Shown one piece after another: positions 24,171 to 35,597 of a DNA stretch of 64,000 bases (its first letter is position 1; the number at the start of each line of letters is the position of its first letter). Position numbers and translations under genes: made by a program. Source of the DNA: Diphasiastrum complanatum (taxonomy: Eukaryota > Streptophyta > Lycopodiopsida > Lycopodiales > Lycopodiaceae); contig CM055092.1 in NCBI GenBank assembly GCA_029204225.1, positions 22,719,669-22,783,668 of the forward strand. The letters are read 5' to 3'. The notes under the pieces are model-generated. The model searched no databases and was not told the origin of the DNA. It saw only the letters and a list, made by a program, of their open reading frames with translations.

Positions 24171-24740
24171 TGTTGGAAGTTTTTCTAGCATTGTGCAGTG
24201 GCTAGATCTACTTACGGGTGTAGTATAGGGATGTAGAGATTCGTCCACTTTTTAAGTTTCTACAATAAGCTTCAACGGAGATATGGAGAGGAATGAGAGC
24301 ACTAAGGCTTACCCAACTAGTGCCTGAAACGGAAATAAAGCTAATTAGTAACAACAATAAAAATCCTTGCTAAGGCTTACCCAACTAGCAAGGTGACTAG
24401 ACTAATCCTAGATTAACACCCGAAAGGTAATAAAATGGGATTGCGGCTAATACTAAACAGATAAGCAACAATGAGCATGCCACAATAAAACCGATGAAAA
24501 GGAGGCAAGAGGAGGCCCGAGCACCTTCCCTCAAGCTATGCACCTTCCCAAAAGGAACACAAATGAAATAGAATGATAATTCTCCAAAATAGAGAGCAAG
24601 ATAGCTTAATCTCAAAAGTGTTATTTACAATGCAAATACCTCTCCTTTTATGGCAAGGAGGGTCTTCCATAAGTGTCTACTAACTTATGGGACTAATCTA
24701 TTCCTAGCCTTTCTAGCACCGACCATGAAGATATTGTCCT
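24171..24740 (-). repeat. 5' LTR of the Athila/Tat-like element (outer end not fixed)
   Basis: On the minus strand the LTR ends CTTCCAACA just before the primer site. A TATA-like CCATAAAAGGAG (minus) lies near 24645-24660. The outer boundary is unknown because no second LTR is present and the neighbouring coding relic at 24741 adjoins it. A direct repeat AGGCTTACCCAACTAG occurs twice within it (near 24308 and 24374). Confidence 0.65.
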
Positions 24741-26470
24741 ATGCTTTGTTTCATCGGCCTCTATGTGACCATCATAGGGCTCGATACCATAGTACGTGGC
24801 CTTCGAACTGGAGACTTAGCATTAGAGATCGATAATGAGGGATTTCGTGTAAGGGCCACACTATACATCAAGATAAATCAACAATGGATATCAATGACCA
24901 CACAGACCTTACAATTGCAAGGGTACTTTTGTCAAGTAGTACGACAAGGAGTGGCTTATTACCACTTTTATAGCCCTTATGTCCAATGTTTTCTCATCCT
25001 AGGAGATCCATTGTTTCAAGTCAACAGACATAGAGCAGATGAGAATTTAAGCATGTATGAATTAACAACCAATCTAAGTTGGGTATGTGTAGGCCTAACA
25101 ACCATCCATTATACTGAATTAGTAATACCACGTAGGCCTCCCCCTCTAGCGCCTACTGACGACGATCTAACTGCCATTCTTAGACACGTTACCCACACTT
25201 CAGAGGCAACAACCCTACAGTCTCGACAGCCATAGGTGCACACTAAAAACTACATTATTAACGAAGCTCATTTTGGTCCATGCAGATTCTATTTGGTCGA
25301 TCCACCGTTTACATACGAGAACATCATCGTTGGGTAGCACAGGCTGTCTACTTCACTGTGTATCAATATAGGTCCCAAGCGGCAACCCCGTGGGGAGATT
25401 ATAGGATCACCCTCTACAAAATATTCCTTGAGATCTAGAATACCAAACTTGATAGAAGAAATTGTACTAGAAAAGGAAGTGACATCTAAATCAGACGAAC
25501 TACTAGGACATAGTGTAGCCATCAACAGAGAACCGGCAGCTACAAACGAGATTATCCACCCAAAAATCATGGCAAGGATAACAAAATCTATAGTTATACT
25601 CGTTAATTTAGAACCATTGCCTAAATTCAGAGGTACAACACCTGAATACCACAGGGCACCATATGAAGGGGCTGAAGATTATATAAATGCCTTTTGGACA
25701 TCTTGTCATATAAATAGGATTTCGGTCCCATATCACTTGATGAGGTATTTTGCGATCACCTTGACCGAACAGCTAGGAAGTGATATTGACACCTTTCATA
25801 GGATGTTTGCAGAGTTTGTCCCTCATCGAACAACTGATGGCATGTTATTCACGTCAACCTCCATCCAGCAGGGGAAGGGAGAGCGCGTAAGACAATAGTT
25901 GCAACAATTATCCGAATTATCTTACCATGTAGGAGTCAAGATAGCTCTTCCCCTAGAACTCCTACTAACAATTTTTCTATGAGGATTGAAAAGTGACTTG
26001 CAGCTGCTAGTGAGACATACTAATCCCCAGACTCTAGAAGAAGTTGTAGAAAAAACAGTGATAGCCGAAGAAACACAGATAACAATGACTCAAGCATAAA
26101 AAATATCTCATGCAGTAAACAACCTGAACCTTGGAATTGATATATGGAAAACACCCCCGAATACGGGACATGGTCAATACGGACCACACATACCACCCGC
26201 ACCACCGATAGCACAACACGCACCGCGCAATAGAGCCCTCCCGATGAACTACTAGAGTGACGCACTAAGCCAAAGGCAAGTTACGCTAGTCGCCAGGAAC
26301 CCACACGGAGAACAAGGATACGAAAGCACATGATCTAATACTGGAAATGACGATGTGAAGGCTATGCTAAAATGGTATATGGATGTGATGCATGAAGACA
26401 TCTCAACTTTAGCTGCAGATGTAAACTTCCTGAGGTGACAACAAAACATGATAGGACAAAGACGTCCCTT
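24741..26470 (+). pseudogene. Decayed polyprotein: possible movement-protein-like region, then gag-like region
   Basis: One reading frame of ~577 codons runs the whole length, interrupted by eight stops (25233, 25335, 25896, 25980, 26097, 26253, 26331, 26436) and no frameshift. Residues ~20-140 are beta-rich (VRATLYIKI, QTLQLQGYF, YYHFYSPYVQCFLILGDP) and recall the 30K-superfamily movement-protein core; this is my reading by eye. From ~25600 the frame looks like a gag/capsid core: LEPLPKFRG, EDYINAFWTSCHINR, RYFAITLTEQLG, then LKSDLQLLVRHTNPQTLEEVVEKT. Movement protein before capsid in one polyprotein would fit an endogenous caulimovirid, but a Gypsy gag with a novel N-terminus is also possible. 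The 3' side is cut by the LTR at 26471. Confidence 0.45.
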
Positions 26471-27291
26471 TGTTGGGGGTATTCCCAACAAAGTGTAAAT
26501 AAATAAGATCCTCCAATAAAATGTGTTGCAAGGGCATGGCATCCTGCGTGTATAAGCCCATGGCCCAACGAGCATGCAATTAGAGTTGTAAATAAAATAA
26601 ACTTGACTTGGGCCTTGGAATTAAAATAAAACTAGAGGCCCAATGTCATTTTTAAACTTAGAGATCACTTTTTAGAGTTGGGTCCAAATTGGGACTCACA
26701 TGAATCTTGTGATTTCTAATGTACTTTTTGTGGACCTTTGGATCAAGTTGGGTCCAAGATGAATGGATAGGATCATTGTGAATATTAGCCAATAAGATTG
26801 AGGGGCAAGGGCCTTCCCCATTTTATAAAAATGCACCATTTGTACACTATTTTGATGCTTAATGAGAAGGAGAAAACTCTACCATTTTTGGAAGAGAAGC
26901 ATCCTCATTTGCTATTAACTACTTGCTATTGCTCTTGATTGTGTTTTCCATTGCTTTCTATTTCCATGTTTATTGTTTGCCATAGTGAATATTTTTCTAT
27001 TAGCAAGCATAAGGAGCATTTGAGCTAACCTCCACCCTCACTCTCTATCTCTTTCTTTCTCTTCCCTTCTCAATCTCTTCTTCTCCAGTCCTTCTCTTCA
27101 ACCAAAACTATGATGAATGTTAGTGTAGAGGAGTAGAGTTAAAGAGGAGTAGTATAGTGGTGAGTAGAGTTAAGGGAGAAAGTAGGAAATTAACTAAAAT
27201 TAGCATCTATGCATAGTTAGGTACCTATCCAGTGATATAACCTTTGTTGACAGGTAGAAGGGCTATACTACGAGAGATCTTCGACTCCACA
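26471..27291 (+). repeat. LTR (~821 bp) of a second Athila/Tat-like element
   Basis: Starts TGTTGGGGGTATTCCCAACA, itself an inverted repeat, and ends CTCCACA directly before a primer site. The first ~85 bp recur at 28739-28824. Confidence 0.7.
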
Positions 27292-27309
27292 GTGGCGTCG
27301 TTGCCAGGG
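27292..27309 (+). other. Primer binding site, Athila/Tat type
   Basis: GTGGCGTCGTTGCCAGGG follows the LTR end and resembles the TGGCGCCGTTGCCGGGG primer site of Athila/Tat elements. Confidence 0.7.
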
Positions 27310-27599
27310 ATAGGTTTCCACTAACTAGTTTAGCTGCATTTTAGTTATTTTTTTGCTTTTTAGAGTAGTTTAGGTAGATTTTTGGGAGTTTAGAGTTAGT
27401 TTTCTTTATTTTTTTGTGTTTGAAGTGTGCACAACTAGCGAAGGAGGTGTGAGAGGGTAGAGGAGGCCCTGAACAACCTCTAAGGGCTTGAAACCCAAAC
27501 CAATCATCCAAAAAACTCAAAAAACACACCAATCTGTATTTTGGACGGAAAAAGAGCCAAAAAAACTCATCAGATTTTTATATCTCTAGAAGCAGTGGG

Positions 27600-28310
27600 A
27601 ATTAACCCTTGCATGACTGGCAGCAGCTCCAGGGTACTGTCCCAGACCTGCATAGAAGCCTACGAGAGTTAGCTCCAAGCAGATTGTAAAAATTAGAGAA
27701 AAATAAAAAAAAATTAAAAAGACCCTTGAAAGAATACAAAAAAATTTCAAATCTTCACAAGAACTCTCGCAGAGCCCTCTGAAGTTCCATCTCAGTGAGA
27801 CCACGACACAGAGAAGCTTGCGAGAGATAGTTTGATGTATAAGTGCCTGTGCGAGAGTTCCCAGTGAAAAAAAGACAGGAAAGTATAGTGAACCCTCGCA
27901 GATAGTGAAATTTTCAGTTTCAGTGATCAAGAACTCTCGCAGAGGATTTTGAAGTTCCATCTCAGTGAGACCAGGACACAGAAAAGCTTGCGAGAGTTAG
28001 TTTGATTCCAGTGAGTAGAAAATTGGATTTAAGTGTTAAAAAATAACTAAAAAGTGGAGATCCAGCAAATCCTTCTAGCAAGAACTCTCACAGACCCTCT
28101 CAATTGATTCAGAATGTCAAATTACATCAGTGATGAAGCCTACGAGAGTTAGTATGGAGATCTGGTGAAGATCAAGCACAAAAAGTGATTTTGAACCCTC
28201 GCAGACAGTGAAATTTTCACTTCTTGCGAGAGTTAACTCTTGTAGAGAATTCTATAGTGAGATCTGACACAGATCCAGCTATTGTGAAGCTTGCGAGAGT
28301 AACTTCCCAA
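27600..28310. repeat. Leader with recurrent ACTCTCGCAGA/TGCGAGAGT motif
   Basis: About a dozen copies of the word or its complement lie near 27663, 27765, 27820, 27850, 27894, 27933, 27989, 28082, 28142, 28196, 28225 and 28290. A longer block (GAACTCTCGCAGAG...GAAGTTCCATCTCAGTGAGACCA...GAAAAGCTTGCGAGAG) occurs twice, near 27762 and 27931. The two orientations alternate. Confidence 0.8.
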
Positions 28311-28735
28311 AGACGCCAGTCACTACATCAATTGCCCCGATTCCATAGTCCGCGCGATAGCCACTTACGCCCAGGACTTAGAATATTTAATGGGCATTGA
28401 AATAAAATGGAATGATTTCCTTCCCTCCATATTTTTTGATCCAAATAAGGCGCTAGCATCCGACAAAGTCGAAGACCAGCTGCCAATCGCTCGTGTATAT
28501 TATCGAGTTGTATTCCTTGGAGATCCTTGGACGAAACGATTCCAAGCATGGGTGGATCAGGAATGGCTGTCAGGAGTCCACAAGTCCTTCCACATGCCAA
28601 AGAACTCAAAGAAACTGGACCATCTCAACTTCATGGAAGACGTTACGGGCAATCTCATCCACCAGAGGCAGTCCAAGAGAACGCTATACTAAATCGGCAG
28701 AGTGCCGAGGGACCGGCACTACTTCAGGCCGTAGG
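28310..28735 (+). pseudogene. Unrecognised coding fragment after the leader
   Basis: An open stretch downstream of the leader (from about 28326; first Met at 28390) includes MGIEIKWNDFLPSIFFDPNK, VYYRVVFLGDPWTKRFQAWV and HMPKNSKKLDHLNFMEDVTG. I do not recognise a family. Its place after the leader suggests the start of an element ORF (gag position). The frame ends at 28692, and a truncated LTR copy begins at 28739. Confidence 0.35.
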
Positions 28736-28738
28736 TCC

Positions 28739-28824
28739 TGTTGGGGGTATTCCCAACAAAGTGTAAATAACTAAAATCCTCCAATAAAATGTGTTGCGAG
28801 GGCATGGCATCATCTTGCGTGTGT
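28739..28824 (+). repeat. Truncated second copy of the 26471 LTR
   Basis: About 85 bp matching the LTR start (TGTTGGGGGTATTCCCAACA through GGGCATGGCATC...GCGTGT) with a few differences. No polypurine tract precedes it, so it is not a clean 3' LTR; recombination or an end deletion is likely. Confidence 0.75.
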
Positions 28825-28829
28825 TGTAT

Positions 28830-29500
28830 CAGGGGCCATAGTGGATGCGGGATCTGCTGTAAACATTCAAAGTCTGGAACTAGGCAATGACATCAACAAA
28901 TAGAAGAAGAGAAAAGAATACAACAAGCCAAACAACTTGCACACATTGAAAGCCAAGAAAAGAACTATAGGTCAACTAATTTCAGAGCAGCAAATGAAAT
29001 CTCAATCCGCTCCTTGATAAGGGAAGTAGTTGCTTAGAAGTCACAAGAGAATATTAGAGTACTAGAGGAGTCTCGAGTAGCCAAGGGGCATATCCCAAAT
29101 TTTATACTCAAAATGAAAGAGCTGATTGCCGAACATGTTTGCTTTGAGGATCTAGATTCTTACATTCTGTATATATTGGCTATCGAATTCCCGTTGTCCT
29201 ACCATGAATTTGAGTTGCGGCCATCTACTAGTCACCACTTTCATCTACAGTGGCCCATCACCTTAGGATCCTTTGAAACATATGGTATGACTTGTGGTAA
29301 TCTACAAAGATTTTCCATCACCACAAGAAATCACAAGGAAGATACCATTAGGTTAAGCGGACACTATGCATATTGGTTGAGAGAATGGCTATTGATACCA
29401 TGGGGCCCAGCAAATAAACCCACTAAGATATATATGAAACAACGCTGGTGTAATCCCAACGAACCTTTGGAGGCCGAATTTGATCTCATACTTATGAGAT
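28830..29500 (+). pseudogene. Retropepsin-like scrap and unrecognised coding fragment
   Basis: Near 28838-28876 the frame reads AIVDAGSAVNIQS, close to the D-[ST]-G-[SA] active site of retroviral proteases but with Ala in place of Ser/Thr. After a stop and frameshift, a charged helical stretch and then a 129-codon open frame follow (29113-29502: MKELIAEHVCFEDLDSYILY ... HHFHLQWPITLGSFETYG ... EPLEAEFDLILMR). I do not recognise the latter. The protease scrap may belong to the same element as the gag-like frame at 25428-26470, with the LTR material inserted between. Confidence 0.35.
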
Positions 29501-29503
29501 GAT

Positions 29504-30459
29504 GCTCCACTATCAATATAGCAAGAGTCATCCTTCTTGAAGGTGGAAGAGGAGAAGCTTGATGCCATAAGAGAGCCTTTTCCATCACTTGCAATAAAGT
29601 GTTCTTTCTCATGAGAGATGTTGGCTTGCTTGAATTGGTTCTTCTTCTTGAAGCAATTGGTGGCATAGTGGCCTTTCTTGCCACAAAAGAAGCACTTAAC
29701 GTCTTTTTTCTTCTTCTTTGAAATAGAATCTTGAGAGGAATCATCATCCTCTTCATCTTGGTCTTTTGCTTTGTCCTTAGAGAAGTGTTGGTGTTGCTTT
29801 TTGCTCCTCTCTTTGTGCTTGGCAAATAGAACTTTGCCATCACCATCATGATTGAGTGACAATTTGTCCATCCTTAATAACTTGTTCTCATGCCTTGATA
29901 CTTCAGCTATTAGCACTCCTTGCAAAGCCTGCAAGGCTGGTAACTCCTCCTTGATAGCATAGGATTGAACAAGATTCTCATATTCATCCTTCAAGCTATT
30001 AAGTATGACTTGGACTAGCTCACTTTGTTTGATGGAATCTCCAATACAAGCAAGCTCCCTATGAATGTCTTTCACTCTCAAAACATGATTAGTGGCACTC
30101 TCATCACTCTTTTGAAAACTTTGAAATATTTGATTTTTAAGAGTGAGAATCCTAGAGATATTTTTGGCCTCATAGATTGCTTTGAGAGTATCCCAAGCAT
30201 CCTTGGCCGAAGTACAAGCACCAATCTCTCTCAAAATCTTATTAGAGACATTCATCTTGATATAATGGAGAGCCATTCTAGCTCTCTTCTTATACTTTTG
30301 TACTTCTTGAAGGACTTGAGGCTCCTCCTCAATCCCAAGTACAATGTCCGTCACATCTTGGAGTATCAAGATTGACTCCATTCTAACCTTCCAAATAGAA
30401 TAGTTGGAGGTAGATAGTCTTTCACTAGATTCCAATAGGTAGGAACCCATAGATGCCAT
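29504..30459 (-). pseudogene. Ty1/Copia gag with start of protease
   Basis: An uninterrupted frame from MASMGSYLLESSERLSTSNY through the Copia gag (UBN2-type) core: WKVRMESILILQDVTDIVLG, AKDAWDTLKAIYEAKN, LKNQIFQSFQKSDESATNHV and ILNSLKDEYENLVQSYA. A Lys/Asp/Glu-rich hinge and a CCHC knuckle CFFCGKKGHYATNCF follow. It ends at the protease active site CYIDSGASSH near 29510, where the element is cut and joins unrelated sequence; the last ~35 residues of the open frame are not Copia. The gag is otherwise undamaged. Neither LTR nor PBS is seen upstream. Confidence 0.88.
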
Positions 30460-30479
30460 GTAATAGTGAAGACCTCCGT

Positions 30480-31560
30480 GTGATTTTTACAATAAAATGT
30501 TGCTTCTGTCTCACTATAGGATCCGTGAATTGGGATGTTCAACTTTGTTTCTTTTGCCAACCAAACAAGCCATTGACACACAAAGGCCAACATGCAAACC
30601 AACATTGCCTCTCCAGATATGCAACCAAGGAGACTAAATTGACTCATATTTCCAACACAAACACTACGAAAACTCAATATGACACCATGCCATCATGAGC
30701 TCCACTGAGCTAGCCCCGAACCATCCAAGCAAGCTATCCAATACAACCAACATTTCATGGGCCTTATCCATAACCAACCAATCCAAAATGAGAATTGACG
30801 AAACCAAAGAGTGAAGGTAGAGCCAACTCAATCAAATAGCATAGTGACAAGCCTAGTGTCCACAAAGGATATCCTCGAGCAACTCGTTAAGAAAAACGTT
30901 GTAGTGGATCTGGCATGAAGGTGAAACCAAGAATGGTTCTCACGCCCAATTTGCTCATCTTTATTGATTAAATTGAGAAGGTACATTCTTATTGACAGTG
31001 ATTGGTTTCTAAGAAAATTAGCATGAGCTAGGAATGAAGCCTGACTGATGTTGGTAAGGGGAGTAAAAAATCGGCACTAGAATTATGAAGCCTGACTAGT
31101 TACCAAGTTTTGGCTACCAATTTCTACTTAAAGTTATTCTACTATTTAATGCCTCCACTTAGTCCTAGCACACGATGCTATTATAGTACTACATGCTTTT
31201 GTCTAGAAAAAGTCACCCGTCATGATTTCAATCTTGCTCTTGGATAATGAGCCCTTGGAATCATCTAGGCACATATTTGAACTCCTGAGCTGACTCAACC
31301 ACAACAACTAAGTGACTAGCTATGAGACTTGGGAGGATCCTTTGTCTAAGTCTTTCGATTCTTGGTGTACTTAAGTCATCTTTACAACATGCATGAAAGC
31401 GACATATGCAACAAGGCACGGGTGGAGTGTCTGTTTTGGTCCATATAATAAACAAATATTTAAAAGTTGTCCAAACAAAGTCCACTCAATGCCAACATGC
31501 TACACATTGAACACAAGGTCAACTCCATATATGCAAAAGGCTATCAAAACACAATTGTGG
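30480..31560. other. No gene recognised
   Basis: Moderately AT-rich sequence between the Copia gag and the left edge of the 4CL duplication. Short frames only; no Copia LTR or primer site was found where the gag would require one. Confidence 0.5.
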
Positions 31561-32456
31561 GACATATCCTTATTGCCAACTCTCTCAACGATCTACTTGA
31601 ATGTCATCTACATAAGATTGATCTTGAGCAATATATGTACATATGACCTTTGTGTGCAAAAAACAAATTTAAATCTCTACCTTTCTGACTTTTTGGTTCT
31701 TCAATTGTCTTCATGACAATAAATTCTCTTTAGATCATCTTATACATTTTTATATTGCAATTAATTTATTACTCTAGACATATATGTTAGGATAATTTTA
31801 TTGGATAGAAATTAAAATTTCCGAAAATGTTTTAAAAGTAATCAATTTATTCCCATCAGCTGTTCGTTTGTACGTCAGTCCCTTTGATTACTATATTCAT
31901 TAATTTTTGTAACTTCAAGGTCATTCAATCTCACGTGACATTCAATTTATTTATTTGACTTTTTCTAAAAGGTAAACAAAGCTTGGAAAGGTAATTCAAG
32001 TAGCATATTTTCTGGTCTTGCTATTTTATGAAGGATTTCCTCATGTCTCTCACAATGAAATCCCTTAAAATAAACATTTCACATCAAAAAAAAAAATTAT
32101 GTGCACCTTAGTTGCTTAAAGTGGTGTAAAACCTTTTTTTACACACATCTTATGTCAAAAGGTGTGAAAAGTTGAAAAGAAAAAGAGTAAAAATGTTTCC
32201 ACATCAAATATTTGTTTATGTGATACCATAAATTTGTTACCTTTTTTTTTCTATAGACCCCTACATTATGTTCCACATTAGAGTCATTTAATGCTAGTTT
32301 TACACAGCTCAATATGGCCTTTAGGCTTGGAAAAATATGGAAAGCTTGCTTTAAGTTGTGATAGCTTTTAGAAGAGAGGCAATGGCCATTCTGAGACAAA
32401 TCAAAGTTGCAATAAAAAAATCCCAGCATATACTTGGCAAGGTGTGGTCTGAGAGG

Positions 32457-32652
32457 TGCATGAAGAAAACAATCACTTCACTTACAATGTAATCCTCAAA
32501 TCTTTCCTCAGAATGTTTGCTGAAGCTGACTTGGATACATATAAATCACAGCATATATGTATACTTGGCAGATGCATGAAGAAAGAAATTCACTTCAGAG
32601 ACAATGTAATCCTCAAATCTTTCCTCAGAATTTTTCCTGAAGGCGACTTGGG
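32457..32652 (-). repeat. Partial tandem duplication of the 4CL last exon (copy A)
   Basis: Two ~80-bp copies lie 115 bp apart. The functional one (about 32572-32652) encodes [16 protein letters not shown] plus the stop. The downstream one (about 32457-32536) reads [17 protein letters not shown] and then a stop: the catalytic Lys of SGK has become Asn. It lies 3' of the real stop codon, so it is outside the protein. The same structure exists in copy B. Confidence 0.88.
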
Positions 32653-35009
32653 TATTGCCTCAGTGAAGAAAACTTGATGAAGTCTCTTGTAGAACACCAC
32701 CTGCACTCGCTTATGGTATCGTTGACATTGTTATACATTGCATCAGTCAGTGAATTGGAAAGCAAAGACCAGCAACAGCACTGAATGATGCTAATAGTGA
32801 AAGTTGAATGTAGAATTCAAGATGTTGAGCACCTCTTGAAATTAGCATTACCTGCTTTGCGACAAATTCCTTAATCTCGTCTTCAGATACCTCTGATAAT
32901 CTCACAACAAAGGCTATAGGCACTTCACCAGCTACGTCATCCTTTTGCCTGTGAAATTTGCAAGTATTTGGGAATTGATTAAACTGTTTTTAGGCAACAA
33001 GAGCAGTAAATTTTGCCTCAGGCATGATGGATATTGGAGAAAATATAACAAAATAAAGAATATGCAAGGATGGGTATGGATTACACACGGAACCACAGCT
33101 GCATCTGCAATTGATGGATGCGACACCAAAATAGCTTCCAATTCCGCAGGTGGGACCTTCATTGTAAAAATATTGCATTCATCAGATTACAGCATCTACT
33201 GGTGAACTGAAGTATATGTAGGAAATATGTGATCTGAGGCGGTTGAGTGTATGTACCTGGAACCCTTTGAATCTGATTATTTCCTTTATTCGATCCACAA
33301 TAAAGACCTCTTCATCTTCATCAATATAACCCACATCACCAGTGTGAAGCCAGCCATATTTGTCAACCATCAAAGCTGTTGACTCAGGATCGTTCAGGTA
33401 GCCTGTTCAAACAGCCGTGGCATGCAGTAGTTGATGGTGAGCAATGTTTAGCATATATGCAACAGCAGCAATTATGGCCCTGTGAGAACGGTACGTACCT
33501 TTCATGATCTGAGATCCTCGAATGCAGATTTCTCCTAGCTGGTTGTGAGGAAGTGACACCCCTGTTTCAGGACTTACAATCTTAGCTTCTGCATTGCGGA
33601 CGATTGTACCGCATGAACCAGGCTTCACAGGGAAGGGGTTTTTGGCATAAGCAAGGCTCATTGCCAGCAGAGGTCCTGCCTCTGTCATTCCATATAACTG
33701 GTTCAAGAAACTAGATATTAGATCGAGTTGAAATATTTGTCTAGGCTAAAGAGCTCGTAATTATTTGGCAAGTAGCCTCATCAGACTATAACTGTAGGTA
33801 CAGGAAATATGATTTCCATCACTGCAAGTTGGAAACCAATTCAAGCAAAAATTCGGTTGCTATGCTTAAGAATTGTTAATGGAGAGACAAAAACTCTTAT
33901 GATTGCTCATCACCAAAATCCTTATTTCCAAATTATTAGCGGCGAGTAAGCAGCAGAATAACCTGGGCAACAATTGCATTAGGAAGTCTCGCCTTTAAAG
34001 AATACTCCAGCTCTTTACCAAGAGGTGCGGCCGCTGACATCACCATTCTTATGCTTGACATATCATAATTTGAGACAATTGGGTTCTTAGCAATGGCTAG
34101 GACAATCGGAGGAACAAAGGGAGTAATTGTCACTCTATGATTTTGACAGACTTCTAAAAGCTTACCAATCTCATATTTTTCCATGATGACAAGCGTGGCT
34201 CCTACTCTGAGAGAGCACAGAAACATATATAGGGAGTACATGTGGTACAGAGGCAGCACACAAAGAACAACATCCTCTGGAGCAATATACAGGTTGGGAT
34301 TTTCTCCCTCCATCTGCTGAGCAATACTAATCACCAGATTTTTGTGAGAAAGCATTACACCTTTAGGAAGCCCTGTTGTTCCAGAGGAGTAAGGAAGAGC
34401 AACAATATCATCTGGATCCATATCTTCTTCTGGCCAATCATTCTCATTTGCCTCTGTGAGGACTGAGACATGCTGATAACCTTCAGGAGCTTGATCTGTG
34501 GTCAATACTGTGACACCCTTAGCTGCAATATCAGAGAGTTTATCAACATGAGCTGATTGTGTGATCACAAGCTTGGTCTGAGAAGCTCGTGCTTGCTTGC
34601 CAATTTCTTGTTGTGTATAAAGAGGATTTGCAGTGGTGGCAATGGCTCCCCTCACTGCTACACCGAGAAACAGAGGCACAAATTGTGGGCAATTGGGAAG
34701 CAGCAGCATCACCACATCCCCTTTCTGAATACCCAGCTTCACAAGCCCAGCTGCTACTCTCCTGGAAGTGGCTTCCACCTCTGCATAGCTGAATTTTGTT
34801 CCTGTTTTTGAATCAATTATGGAAGATTTTTCTGAAAATTGTGAAGCCTTTTGTAAAACATACTGAGGTAAAGATAAATGGGTGGGGATGTCTATATCAG
34901 GAAGCTTTGATCTAAAAATGTACTCCCTTTTTTCCTCCAGGTGATCGTATTTTACAGGCACTAATCGCCCAACTGCAGAAAATTTATCATTTGCCACTGG
35001 TGTTGGCAT
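32590..35009 (-). CDS. 4CL: 4-coumarate:CoA ligase, copy A, six exons
   Basis: Exons read on the minus strand are 35009-33963, 33697-33499, 33402-33257, 33156-33089, 32948-32852 and 32700-32590; all junctions have GT/AG and keep frame, giving 555 residues, near the family's usual 540-560. The AMP-binding Box [12 protein letters not shown] is at residues 208-218, YGMTEAG at 351-357, Box II GEICIRG at 404-410, HTGDVGYID near 435-443, and the catalytic Lys in [11 protein letters not shown] is K542. 4CL activates 4-coumarate and related acids to CoA thioesters in the cytosol, feeding lignin and flavonoid synthesis. Box II is the canonical 4CL form. Position 350 is Leu where many 4CLs have Gly (GYGMTEAG), so substrate range should not be assumed. 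No PTS1 is present (C-terminus LSLK). Confidence 0.92.
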
Positions 35010-35097
35010 GATGGATTATGATTGTCTGCTACAAAAGATCCTGATTTCTCTTGGGCAGCTCCTTTGGCTAATGCAATGCTGAAATGCTAACTCTATG

Positions 35098-35105
35098 TAT
35101 TTATA
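35098..35105 (-). promoter_or_regulatory. TATA box of 4CL copy A
   Basis: TATAAATA on the minus strand, about 90 bp upstream of the ATG. The same box is kept in copy B at 44690-44697. Confidence 0.7.
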
Positions 35106-35597
35106 CCCGAAACGTTTTTAGTACCCACAATCAATCTTCCCACACTTTGCTGATTTGGTTAGTTTTACTTGGTCCTAAGGTCAAGCTCCCCTTGGAAACC
35201 AAGATGCATGTTCCCACACTTGCTCACTTTCTCTCCCAATACATGCTCAATCCATCTTTTGCCATGTGGTGGTGAGGTCGCGTATCCCGCTTGGTCACTC
35301 CATCTTTTATACCTGCTCAATCCCTCTTCCCACATGTGGTGGTGAGGCATTGTATCTCCCTTGAGTTATGCTCGCCCACTCAAGTTACATTCTTTAATTC
35401 CATGGGTCAATAATGCCAAAAAGCATTACCCACAATCCAAACCTCGTCTAGGTAGCCACTAATCCAATATAAAGGACTAAAGCTGGAAAAAGGCAACCAA
35501 CTTCTCGTGATGCATAGAGGTACATCAATTCCCCTATTTTGTGCCATATGTGATTTGGGGGGGGGGCTCCGAGGCCATATTGTCAGGGAAGGGCCTT

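Larger units (their letters stand above)
14805..24740 (-). mobile_element. Long Gypsy element (Athila/Tat-like), RT deleted, extra 3' ORF
   Basis: Read on the minus strand: LTR (24171 and above), PBS (24155-24169), leader with GAATTCGC motifs, gag with zinc-knuckle-like Cys clusters, retropepsin, [RT missing], RNase H, integrase, a second GAATTCGC-rich spacer (18095-18420), then a ~1000-codon extra ORF ending near 14878. A PPT-like run (minus AAGGAGGGGG) lies at 14810-14820. No matching 3' LTR was found, so the element is truncated there. The PBS resembles the TGGCGCCGTTGCCGGGG type common in Athila/Tat elements. Confidence 0.8.

Noticed and set aside
24171-24740. Search for a partner LTR at the 14.8-kb end of the Athila/Tat-like element
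   Set aside because: A PPT-like run is present at 14810-14820, but the sequence below it does not match the 24.2-kb LTR.
34242-34811. Plus-strand open frames opposite 4CL exon 1 (also 43834-44403)
   Set aside because: They are antisense shadows of a strongly conserved exon, with no domain and no independent conservation beyond the gene itself.
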